A stretch of DNA of 13,716 nt from positions 1 to 13,716 of the forward strand of contig JASLNQ010000033.1 in assembly GCA_030745955.1 (NCBI GenBank). The letters run 5' to 3'. The translations under genes and the position numbers were made by a program. This document shows, piece by piece, positions 7,179 through 13,324 of this stretch. Each line of letters begins with the position of its first letter. Position 1 is the stretch's first letter. The notes below the pieces were generated by a model, which saw only the letters and a list, made by a program, of their open reading frames with translations, did no database searches and had not been told where the DNA came from. This DNA comes from Dehalococcoidia bacterium. GTDB lineage: Bacteria > Chloroflexota > Dehalococcoidia > UBA1151 > UBA1328.

Positions 7179-7199
7179 ATCCCGGATCAAGTCCGGGAT
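7179..7199. repeat. REP-like palindrome ATCCCGGA-TCAAG-TCCGGGAT
   Basis: A perfect 8-bp stem (7179-7186 with 7192-7199) has a five-base TCAAG loop and is followed by GAC. Palindromes of this CCGGATCAAGTCCGG type are dispersed between genes in many GC-rich bacterial genomes. It lies 28 bp beyond the stop codon of the minus-strand RidA-like gene and may help terminate or stabilise that transcript. No T-tract follows. Confidence 0.7.
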
Positions 7200-7227
7200 G
7201 ACATGTTCGCGGGATTCCGGTCGGCCG

Positions 7228-7884
7228 TTAAGCCCTTGCTGCCGCAACTTTCTCAAGCATTGCCGGGGGCAGTGGGAAGATCCACCCGCGGTTCTGGATG
7301 ATTGCCCGTGCCAGTTCCGGTGGGATCGCCACGATGATCTCGGGCTCGATCGAAAAACGGCCCGTGAACCCGCCAATGGCGCTGCGGGCATGCACACCCG
7401 AGTAGCTCTCGTCCTCGCCATCGACGGCGAACACACCGGCACCACCGCCAAAGACCGACTGCCAGCGCTGAGAAAACCCGTTCATCACTGCCGGCCCGCC
7501 GTTGAAGGCAACATCGGTCGAAACGACCATGCCGAGCGCCTTCACCGTGTACAGCACGTCGTTGAGGTCGCCGCCCTCACCGCCGCATACCAGGCCCCAG
7601 TGCAGCCGTTTGATCATCGAGTCTGCAATCCACTCCGCAGCGTCCTGCCCCTCCTTGATCCGGTCGGGATCGTCATACATCTGCCCGGGTCCGTAACCGT
7701 GGCCAGAGAGATACGCCAACCCTGATTCGTGGAACACGATGCCGCAGATGTTTGCGGCCTTCAGGTCGACTACATCGTCGGCGAACGAGCCCATGCCGAT
7801 TTTGAGCTCCCTGATCCGGTCGTAAACGTCGAACTTGCGCCTCAGGTGATCGGGTACCACGGAGTTGTCGTAAAACTTGCCCAT
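7228..7884 (-). CDS. RidA/YjgF/YER057c-family-like protein with N- and C-terminal extensions
   Basis: The 218-residue protein contains a RidA-like core from about residue 45 to 187. AANICGIVFHESGLAYLSGHG matches strand 1-2 of the family. A long helix with IADSMIKRL precedes LNDVLYTVKALGMVVS. HARSAIGGFTGRFSIEPEII (166-185) holds Arg167 at the position of the invariant arginine that binds the substrate carboxylate in RidA deaminases. RidA proteins are usually ~130 residues; here there are ~45 extra N-terminal and ~30 C-terminal residues. The start at 7884 follows AGGAG (seven bases between); an in-frame start at 8052 would overlap the upstream gene and add non-homologous sequence. It is the last gene of the minus-strand operon 9668-7228, suggesting enamine/imine or lactone-related clean-up in that pathway. 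Substrate is unknown. Confidence 0.8.
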   Translation of the reverse strand: MGKFYDNSVVPDHLRRKFDVYDRIRELKIGMGSFADDVVDLKAANICGIVFHESGLAYLSGHGYGPGQMYDDPDRIKEGQDAAEWIADSMIKRLHWGLVCGGEGGDLNDVLYTVKALGMVVSTDVAFNGGPAVMNGFSQRWQSVFGGGAGVFAVDGEDESYSGVHARSAIGGFTGRFSIEPEIIVAIPPELARAIIQNRGWIFPLPPAMLEKVAAARA

Positions 7885-7966
7885 TCTGGGGCTCCTTTCG
7901 GTCAGCGTATTTTTTTTGCGACGATCGTTGGCGGTTGCGTGTAATGCCAGCCCGCAGCTCAACTGG

Positions 7967-8797
7967 CTAATCTTCGAGCAGATTCGACAGGTATCGGACA
8001 GCTGCGGGCAGGGCGTCGGTAGAGGGCACGCCCCCACGGGGTTCGTAAACAATCGAGAGCGGCCCGCTGAACCCGGCGTTTTTCAGGATGCGAACTATAC
8101 GTGGGTAGTCGAGCCATCGCTCATCGCCAGGTTCCGCAAAGTAGAACTTGGTACGCGCCATCACGGCGCGGGGCGCACACATCTCGATCGACTCGTAGAG
8201 CTCAGGTCTTGCGGCGTTTCCTGGCGAACCATTCCCGCTGGCCCCGGGAGAACCCTGGAACTGCCCGGTGTCGAGGACATACGCAAGGGCAGGGCTTCCG
8301 ATTTCGTCGAGCATCCGGTTGACCAGCGCACCGGTCGAGGGCGTCGAACCGTGGTTGTGGTTGTGGAGCAGCACGGTCACCCCGGCGCGCTCCGCGTACT
8401 CGCATATTCGCTCGTACTTATCTCGCACAGCCCGGAATGTCGATTCAACCGTCTGGTCGCCGACAACGCCGTTACCGGGCACACGTATCGACCCGATCCC
8501 GAGGTGCGGTACGGCGTCAATGAGCTTCTTCGCCCGGTCGATCTCGTCTGCAATCGACGAAACCGGGGCCTTGAAATCGACGATAACGCCGCAGTAGCCG
8601 AACCGCACGCCGCAGCCCTCAACCCGGTGAGCGAGTTCCTGCAGGTAGTGCGGTTCGTAGCTCACCAGGAGGCGGTCCTCGATATCGACACCTTCGATAC
8701 CGAGTTCAGCGGCCATGTCGGCGGCCGCGAGGATGCAATCATCGGTGTTGCCAAAGCGGTCATGGAGCGAAAGCGCCTGCAGGTAGATTGGGAGCAT
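7967..8797 (-). CDS. Sugar phosphate isomerase/epimerase-like TIM barrel (AP endonuclease 2 superfamily), copy 1
   Basis: This 276-residue xylose-isomerase-like TIM barrel is a tandem paralogue of the next gene upstream. Markers are GIEGVDIED (33-41), LLHNHNHG (143-150), VLDTGQFQGSPGAS (174-187) and a C-terminal SIVYE (248-252). With the paralogue aligned without gaps over 141-252, D176 and E252 match its probable metal ligands, but Met213 replaces its His213 (AVMARTKFY against AVHVRAKIY). Activity may therefore be altered or lost. The family isomerises or epimerises sugars and sugar acids in the cytosol using a divalent metal. I chose ATG 8797 because it begins the first beta strand, 31 bp after the previous gene's stop; 8887 would overlap that gene. 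The ribosome site is weak. It sits 82 bp upstream of the RidA-like gene. Confidence 0.88.
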   Translation of the reverse strand: MLPIYLQALSLHDRFGNTDDCILAAADMAAELGIEGVDIEDRLLVSYEPHYLQELAHRVEGCGVRFGYCGVIVDFKAPVSSIADEIDRAKKLIDAVPHLGIGSIRVPGNGVVGDQTVESTFRAVRDKYERICEYAERAGVTVLLHNHNHGSTPSTGALVNRMLDEIGSPALAYVLDTGQFQGSPGASGNGSPGNAARPELYESIEMCAPRAVMARTKFYFAEPGDERWLDYPRIVRILKNAGFSGPLSIVYEPRGGVPSTDALPAAVRYLSNLLED

Positions 8798-8828
8798 GGT
8801 AGTCAGATTTCCCGGGTCGCGCCGTTGA

Positions 8829-9668
8829 TCACATTTCGTACTTGGCGAGCAGTGAGCGCATGTAGCTGTTGGCAAGCGGAACCGCACTCGGCTCGTCCAG
8901 TTCGTCCTGGCCCTCGAATACTATCGACATCCAACCGTTGTAGCCGACCTTCTTGAGGATCGGCATTATCCGGTCATAGTCGAGCCAGGCCTCCTTGCCG
9001 CTCGCAATCCGGTAGATCTTTGCCCGGACGTGCACTGCCCGCGGCGCCGATGTTTCGATCGACCCGTAAAAGTTCCACTGGAGGTCTTCTTTCCCGCGCT
9101 CCCCGAACGATGCGCCGGGCGAGCCGCGGTACTGGCCGGTGTCGAGGATGTGCGAGTAGTACGGGTTGTCGACATCGTCGAGCAGGCGGATCACCTGGTC
9201 GCCGGTGGCGGGGATGCAGCCGTGGTTATGGTTGTGGAGACCGACCACGACACCCTTCGATTGGGCATGCTCGGTCACCTCTTTGGTCGATGCGACAAGC
9301 CTGGGCCATGCCGATTCCTCGGATTCGCCTTCCGGCAGCCACGAGCCGAACGCCCGGACCATCGGAATGCCCATCCTGGCCGCGACATCGATCCACTTCT
9401 TCATCAGGTCGATCTGCTCTCGCAACTCATCGCCGGTCTTGCCAAAGTTGTTCGATACCCCGATGTAGCACATGTGCAGCCCGCGCTTGAGGCAGGCCTG
9501 CTTCACTTCTTCAAGATAGTCATCGTCGGTGGAGGCGAAGTGCGTGAAGTGGAGGTCGACGCCGTCCATCTGGTACTCGTACGCCCTGTCGATGATTTCG
9601 AGCATCGTGATCTTGCCGGCATTGAACGTGTCGCGGTAGCAGAGCGATTGCAGACTGAGCTTGATCAT
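8829..9668 (-). CDS. Sugar phosphate isomerase/epimerase-like TIM barrel (AP endonuclease 2 superfamily), copy 2
   Basis: This 279-residue member of the xylose-isomerase-like TIM barrel superfamily is the first gene of a minus-strand operon. It begins with a beta strand (IKLSLQSL), then MDGVDLHFTHF (34-44) and VGLHNHNHG (142-150), where many relatives have a Glu-Asn-His motif. ILDTGQYRGSPGAS (174-187) gives Asp176, AVHVRAKIY (211-219) gives His213, and SIVFE (248-252) gives Glu252; these are the probable divalent-metal ligands. By hand count 56 of 112 aligned positions (141-252) are identical to copy 1, showing tandem duplication. The start ATG at 9668 has only a weak purine stretch upstream. 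The amidohydrolase gene diverges from it 292 bp away. The specific sugar substrate is not predictable. Confidence 0.9.
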   Translation of the reverse strand: MIKLSLQSLCYRDTFNAGKITMLEIIDRAYEYQMDGVDLHFTHFASTDDDYLEEVKQACLKRGLHMCYIGVSNNFGKTGDELREQIDLMKKWIDVAARMGIPMVRAFGSWLPEGESEESAWPRLVASTKEVTEHAQSKGVVVGLHNHNHGCIPATGDQVIRLLDDVDNPYYSHILDTGQYRGSPGASFGERGKEDLQWNFYGSIETSAPRAVHVRAKIYRIASGKEAWLDYDRIMPILKKVGYNGWMSIVFEGQDELDEPSAVPLANSYMRSLLAKYEM

Positions 9669-9960
9669 GGAAGATTCTCGATTCGTTTGTTTTGCCGGTT
9701 GTAGGGTTCGGTGGCCCGCCGATTGCCGGGGTCCGCAGCGCGGTGTGGCGGAGTGGCGGAGTCAGGTGGAACGCAGGAAATGTACCACCGGGACGGAGCT
9801 AATCAAATCGTCTGCGCAGTGGGTTGCCACCCGGTTCGCACCCGAACAACCCCGCCGACCCCCTGGCGCCAGCGAGCGGGCCACTTCCTGACGAACCGGG
9901 GATGACGTAAGCTTCTGCACCACTGAGAGCCCGTGCCACCCACCCCTACGGACTATCCAC
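9669..9960. promoter_or_regulatory. Divergent control region between isomerase operon and amidohydrolase
   Basis: These 292 bp should contain both divergent promoters. Visible elements are a 10-bp perfect palindrome CTGGCGCCAG (9863-9872), an 8-bp tandem duplication of GTGGCGGA (9745-9760), and a short hairpin-capable stretch near 9833-9846 (GTTCG with CGAAC). The palindrome is a reasonable candidate operator, but no promoter hexamers are convincing. Confidence 0.35.
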
Positions 9961-10794
9961 ATGAAGAAGATCGATTCTCACCTCCACGTCTGGGCACACG
10001 ATCCTGCGACCTACCCGTACCGGGAGGGCCAGGAACCGCCCACGGCCGAAGGGACCGCCGAATTCCTGCTGAGCCTGATGGACGACGCTGGTATCGCCGG
10101 ATCGCTGATAGTCCAGCCGATCGTCCATGGCTTCGACCACACCTACGTCGATGACACGCTGATGCAATGGCCCGACAGGTTTTACGGCATGTGCCTCGTA
10201 AACCCCCAGGCCGACGACCCGATTCGTATGCTCGACGAACTGGCGGACCGTGGCTACCGGGGCGTCCGCTTCAACCCGGCGCTGTGGCGGGAGGGTGAGA
10301 CGATGGACGGGAACGTGGGGCGCGCCCTGTATGCGCGCGCCGGTGAGTTGGGCATTGCGGTGGGGTTCCTGGTGAGTCCCGACAATTACGACGAAATCGA
10401 TAACCTCGGCGACCTGTACCCGGACACCGCCGCAATCATCGACCACTTCGGGCACTGTGTGCCGTCGACCGAGGGTTTCGTGGTGCCGGCTTTTGAGCGG
10501 CTGATCACGATGTCGCGCCACCCGAACCTCCATGTGAAGCTCTCGGAGTTTCCACGGGCCTCGAACGAGGAGTTTCCGTATACCGATCTGTTCGGGTGGG
10601 TGCACAGGCTGATCGATGCCTACACGGCCGACCGCCTGATGTGGGGCACCGACTTCCCGTTCATCGTCGAGCAGACAGGCTATGCCCGCGGGTGGGAGAT
10701 CGCCGACCGGATCGAGCCGGCCTTTGGCCCCGGTCTGGCAGAAAAGATCCTCGGTGGTACCTGCGAGAACCTGTTCGGCACCTGGGGCGAATAG
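9961..10794 (+). CDS. Amidohydrolase-2 family metal-dependent hydrolase (lactonase-like)
   Basis: The 277-residue protein starts with KIDSHLHVW (3-11), giving the first metal-binding pair H7-x-H9. IIDHFGHC (159-166) gives His162, and LMWGTDFP (226-233) gives Asp231, the order expected for the PF04909 amidohydrolase-2 barrel. Members include 2-pyrone-4,6-dicarboxylate lactonase, L-fuconolactonase-type sugar lactonases and decarboxylases. With the neighbouring isomerase pair, a sugar-lactone hydrolase is the likeliest inference. The start ATG at 9961 begins directly at the first beta strand, but no good Shine-Dalgarno is seen (only ACGGACT), so translation may rely on a weak or leaderless start. 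It is transcribed away from the 9668-7228 operon. A structured repeat region follows with no obvious terminator. Confidence 0.92.
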   Translation: MKKIDSHLHVWAHDPATYPYREGQEPPTAEGTAEFLLSLMDDAGIAGSLIVQPIVHGFDHTYVDDTLMQWPDRFYGMCLVNPQADDPIRMLDELADRGYRGVRFNPALWREGETMDGNVGRALYARAGELGIAVGFLVSPDNYDEIDNLGDLYPDTAAIIDHFGHCVPSTEGFVVPAFERLITMSRHPNLHVKLSEFPRASNEEFPYTDLFGWVHRLIDAYTADRLMWGTDFPFIVEQTGYARGWEIADRIEPAFGPGLAEKILGGTCENLFGTWGE

Positions 10795-10824
10795 GGGACC
10801 GAACGGGGTGTGTTCTAAACAATC

Positions 10825-10929
10825 CCCTCTCCCTGTGCCCTGGCGTGCCCCGCGGAGCTGCGACGCGCGACTTGCTCACGCCAGTCCTCTGGCAAGTGCG
10901 CCTCGCACGCCCGGAGCTTACGGAGAGGG
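10825..10929. repeat. Branched inverted-repeat element bounded by CCCTCTCC / GGAGAGGG
   Basis: Outer arms CCCTCTCC (10825-10832) and GGAGAGGG (10922-10929) enclose further pairings. These are GGCGTGC (10842-10848) with GCACGCC (10905-10911), and ACTTGC (10870-10875) with GCAAGT (10892-10897). A CCAG-TCCT-CTGG mini-hairpin (10881-10892) is an alternative inside this last stem. Elements with CCCTCTCC...GGAGAGGG outer arms are common dispersed intergenic repeats in GC-rich bacteria. Pairing is seen by eye; no folding energy was computed. Confidence 0.6.
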
Positions 10930-11079
10930 TTTGGGTGTGGGTGATAGCCGCTGGCAACGCCAACACCTTCCACCCGAGAAGCTCGCGACCCCGCCCCGGG
11001 TCCCTCGGCTCCGATGACTCCGCTCGGGAAATCAGGTTTTACCTGAGCCAGCCAGCAAAAAGGGTTAGTGTGTGGGTGA
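10927..11079 (+). repeat. Imperfect direct repeat pair GGGTTTGGGTGTGGGTGA / GGGTTAGTGTGTGGGTGA
   Basis: Copies at 10927-10944 and 11062-11079 agree at 16 of 18 positions and are 135 bp apart. The first copy overlaps the right arm of the branched inverted repeat. They probably belong to the same dispersed repeat family, with the second being a partial copy. Confidence 0.55.
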
Positions 11080-11238
11080 AACCTGCCCAACTCATCGACC
11101 CAACCTGCCGTAAAAGCTACGATGTAAGGCCACTCCCGGGAGCACGGTCTACTCGCCACACAACTGCGACCCACCCGCTGCGCATCCAGGGAAGGAGAAT
11201 TCGGACGACCAAACCAATCCCCAGCACGCGAGCGAACC

Positions 11239-11808
11239 ATGACAATTCAATCAACAAATCTTGAGAACGACGAATTCGGTTACTCCTGCTACACGATCGT
11301 AATCCCGGCTCCCCCGGACCTGACCGAGCAACTGCTCGCAATCGAACATGCCGCAGGACAGGAGCGCGCAAAGATTCCGGCCCACGTCACGGTCAAGGGA
11401 ACCTTTTACGGCATCGAGAGCCTGGACGGCCTGATCGAAGAGATTCGCAACGTAACGGCCCGGCACCACCCGTTCACCCTGGGTGCTGAAGGAATGGAAC
11501 CGATCTGGCCCGGCACCAGCGGGGTACTCGGGTTCCCGGTGAACCCGGCCATCCAGGCGCTCCACGACGACCTCGTCGCCAATATCTCACCCCTCGGCAA
11601 GCCGGCGTATCGCGACGACCCGTACCGGGTCCATATGACTATCGTGCAAGAGGTCACGCCCGAGGGCGCCGAAATAGCACGGAACCGGGTGGCAGCGATC
11701 GATTTGGGCGATGGCCTCGCGGTCGATTCAGTCGACCTGATGGCGCGCGACGGCGTCGCCTTTGGCGGGGTTTGGCGTCGCCTTGAACGGTTCCGGCTGG
11801 GCGGTTGA
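11239..11808 (+). CDS. 2H phosphoesterase superfamily protein (LigT/2'-5' RNA ligase-like)
   Basis: This 189-residue protein carries the two signature H-x-T-x motifs of the 2H phosphoesterase superfamily: AHVTVKGTF (His49, Thr51) and VHMTIVQE (His132, Thr134). They are about 83 residues apart, as expected for the two-lobed fold. Members hydrolyse or form 2',3'-cyclic or 2'-5' phosphodiester bonds in RNA or nucleotides; which of these applies cannot be told from the motifs. Length is typical. The ATG at 11239 has no nearby Shine-Dalgarno; an AAGGAG lies too far upstream at 11192-11197. The gene stands alone on its strand and converges on the metal-binding lipoprotein gene, with only 13 bp between stop codons and no visible terminator. 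Confidence 0.88.
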   Translation: MTIQSTNLENDEFGYSCYTIVIPAPPDLTEQLLAIEHAAGQERAKIPAHVTVKGTFYGIESLDGLIEEIRNVTARHHPFTLGAEGMEPIWPGTSGVLGFPVNPAIQALHDDLVANISPLGKPAYRDDPYRVHMTIVQEVTPEGAEIARNRVAAIDLGDGLAVDSVDLMARDGVAFGGVWRRLERFRLGG

Positions 11809-11821
11809 TCCGGGACTTCGG

Positions 11822-12748
11822 TCAGCCGCATTGCAGGGCGGTGGCCAGCGCACCGGCGTTCGCCTCCATGATGCCGATGTAGTCGTCACCGGCCTCCACC
11901 TCGGCAGGCGTCCTGACCTCGAGCGGATGGAGCACGAGCACCTCTGCACCGGTCTCGGCGGCGACCGTTTCTGCGAGTCGGCTGCTTACGATCGGCTCCC
12001 GGAGGATGTGCCGGATTCCCAACGCGCTGATTCGCTCAATGACACCGGCAATATGCGCCGGACCGGAATCGAACTCGGGTGAAAGACCGGTCAGCCCGAC
12101 CTGGTTGAAGCCGTAGCGCTCGGCCATGTGGCCGTATGCCAGGTGCGACACCACAACGGTATCGAGCGCACAATCCGCCACTCGGCCGGCGATCACTGCG
12201 TCGAGTTCCTGTAGCTCCGCCTTGAGTACAGCGCCATTTTGCTCGTAATTGAGCGATCCGTCGGGGTTCGCGGTTGACAGGGCCGCAACAACAAGTTCCA
12301 CCTGTTCGCGGAGGTCGAGTGGGTTGAGCCACACGTGCGCATCGAAATCGGCATCGCTGACCGCCTGCCCGCCGTGGTCCTCGCCCTCGGTTTCGAGAAT
12401 CACTGTCTGCACCGTACTACCCGGCTCCGACCCCGATGCCCTGGCTGCGCTCAGCGCCCATCCCTCGAAAGCGGGGTGATTGTAGAAAAAGACATCCGCA
12501 TTCGAGATCGCCCGGATATCCGACGGCGCCGGCTCAAAGTCGTGCGCCTCGACGCCGGGTTTGACGAGCTGGGTCACCGAAACCCGATCGCCACCGATTC
12601 GCCGGGCGAGGAAACTCAGCGGGTATGTGGTGGTAACGACCGCCATTTCGCCGTTTGCGGGCTCCTCCGTTTCTCCATCGCAGGCCGCGACGGCAACCAC
12701 CGCCAGCGGCGCGAGGAGCAACAGGAATATGGCGCGGGCCTTGTTCAT
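11822..12748 (-). CDS. znuA: ZnuA-like zinc/manganese ABC transporter substrate-binding lipoprotein (orphan)
   Basis: The 308-residue protein has a lipoprotein signal: basic start (MNKAR), hydrophobic core, and lipobox AVAAC with Cys23 as the lipidated residue. The mature protein matches cluster A-I metal-binding proteins: VKPGVEAHDFEPAPSDI (62-78) with His69, DAHVWLNP (136-143) with His138, VVSHLAYGHMAERYG (199-213) with His202, and an acidic GDDY (287-290) near the end; these would bind Zn2+ or Mn2+. A short acidic/His loop (TEGEDHGG, 120-127) is a remnant-sized version of the His-rich loop of ZnuA. Cys193 and Cys307 could form a disulfide. No permease or ATPase genes adjoin it, so it would have to serve a transporter encoded elsewhere. 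An array of repeats lies upstream (12762-12849), hinting at metal-responsive control. Zinc versus manganese is not settled. Confidence 0.92.
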   Translation of the reverse strand: MNKARAIFLLLLAPLAVVAVAACDGETEEPANGEMAVVTTTYPLSFLARRIGGDRVSVTQLVKPGVEAHDFEPAPSDIRAISNADVFFYNHPAFEGWALSAARASGSEPGSTVQTVILETEGEDHGGQAVSDADFDAHVWLNPLDLREQVELVVAALSTANPDGSLNYEQNGAVLKAELQELDAVIAGRVADCALDTVVVSHLAYGHMAERYGFNQVGLTGLSPEFDSGPAHIAGVIERISALGIRHILREPIVSSRLAETVAAETGAEVLVLHPLEVRTPAEVEAGDDYIGIMEANAGALATALQCG

Positions 12749-12761
12749 GAATTCAGTAACT

Positions 12762-12849
12762 GGGTATCAACAACCCCGGTGCCGATATCGTCGGCAGGAC
12801 CGGTATCGGGGCAGTGTAGCCCGACCGTGCCGATACCGGGTATCAACAA
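12762..12849 (-). promoter_or_regulatory. Operator-like array of dyads and direct repeats upstream of the metal-binding lipoprotein gene
   Basis: GGGTATCAACAA occurs exactly twice (12762-12773 and 12838-12849), 76 bp start to start. Between them a 10-bp inverted repeat, CCGGTATCGG (12800-12809) and CCGATACCGG (12830-12839), flanks a 20-base spacer. GATACCGGGTATC (12832-12844) is itself symmetric. CGATATCG (12783-12790) is a perfect palindrome inside the GCCGA/TCGGC dyad 12781-12795. All share a CCGATAYCG core in either orientation. This fits a multi-site operator for a metal regulator such as Zur or MntR-type proteins, though it does not match the A+T-rich Zur boxes I know. No promoter hexamers are clear. 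Confidence 0.55.
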
Positions 12850-12904
12850 GCGTCGTATCCCGACACTCGCCCGGGCATCGGCCTTTTAACACAACCCGCA
12901 GAAC

Positions 12905-13252
12905 CTAGACGATCTTCCAGCGCGGGACAGTGCCGCCTTCGGGACCGCGCGTCGATTTGTAGAGCACGCGATCGTCCTGAGCGGCCGAACCAGGGGCCTG
13001 CTCGACGGATTCGCTACCTGACCAGTGGCCCCACGCCGATCCGCAATCGGGGCATTCGTCCGATTCATACACAGTGCCGTTTGCGTGGCAGTTCGGGCAG
13101 AAGACGGTCAGCGCCGCATCTATCGCAGCCTGGTTCGGTGCAGTGTCGGCACCGCAGCTGGGGCAGTTCGGTGCGGTCGACGGCAGGAACCGGGGTGTCA
13201 GCTCCCTGGCGCAAACTTTGCAGGTGAAGGTCGGTTGGGCTTCAGAGGTCAT
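12905..13252 (-). CDS. Double zinc-ribbon protein of unknown function
   Basis: This 115-residue protein has two complete four-cysteine zinc ribbons. The first is C11-K-V-C14 with C30-P-S-C33, the second C52-P-N-C55 with C67-P-D-C70. The remaining ~45 residues (71-115) are polar with a short C-terminal tail ending PRWKIV. No catalytic domain, membrane segment or signal peptide is present. Such ribbons bind structural zinc and often mediate nucleic-acid or protein contacts; nothing more specific can be read. The ATG at 13252 has a weak AGGGA upstream. The gene lies 72 bp after the formate-tetrahydrofolate ligase stop and 156 bp before the metal-binding lipoprotein gene, all on the minus strand. 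A link to zinc handling is suggestive only. Confidence 0.8.
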   Translation of the reverse strand: MTSEAQPTFTCKVCARELTPRFLPSTAPNCPSCGADTAPNQAAIDAALTVFCPNCHANGTVYESDECPDCGSAWGHWSGSESVEQAPGSAAQDDRVLYKSTRGPEGGTVPRWKIV

Positions 13253-13324
13253 GCGTATCCCTGGTCCGTGTCTGGGTCCTGGAGTATCTGGGGTTGCTGG
13301 AGCTCGACTGGCGTGCGTCCGGGG

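Larger units (their letters stand above)
6922..7227. other. 306-bp convergent intergenic region with a terminator and a palindromic repeat
   Basis: This lies between the pseudo-receiver gene (plus) and the RidA-like gene (minus), which converge. It contains the intrinsic terminator at 6967-7002 and a REP-like palindrome at 7179-7199. The stretch 7003-7178 shows no recognisable gene, RNA or repeat. Confidence 0.6.
10795..11238. other. 444-bp structured intergenic region without a recognised gene
   Basis: This holds a nested hairpin element (10825-10929), an 18-bp imperfect direct repeat pair (10927-10944 and 11062-11079) and a small perfect hairpin TCAGGT-TTT-ACCTGA (11032-11046). AAGGAG occurs at 11192-11197 but has no start codon within usable distance; the next gene starts 41 bases later. 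No tRNA or known ncRNA was recognised. A 222-codon plus-strand frame crosses this region but begins inside the amidohydrolase gene and looks non-coding. Confidence 0.5.

Noticed and set aside
7877..8956. A 359-codon plus-strand ORF opposite the first isomerase gene
   Set aside because: It mirrors the whole of a well-supported TIM-barrel gene. It has no recognisable motif and starts and ends without ribosome binding site or context. Long antisense frames are expected in GC-rich coding DNA.
9030..9704. A 224-codon plus-strand ORF opposite the second isomerase gene
   Set aside because: It is antisense to a gene with clear conserved motifs and has no protein-like features of its own.
9745..9850. 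tRNA-like stretch (GTGGCGGAGTGGCGGAGTC followed by GGTTCG)
   Set aside because: No acceptor, anticodon or T-arm pairing could be drawn. The GTTCG/CGAAC pairing is inconsistent with a T arm.
9946..10605. A 219-codon minus-strand ORF opposite the amidohydrolase
   Set aside because: The plus strand shows clear amidohydrolase metal-binding motifs; the antisense product resembles nothing.
10596..11264. A 222-codon plus-strand ORF from the amidohydrolase end into the next gene
   Set aside because: It starts inside the amidohydrolase gene in another frame, runs through a structured repeat, and has a low-complexity Arg/Pro-rich translation typical of non-coding GC-rich DNA.
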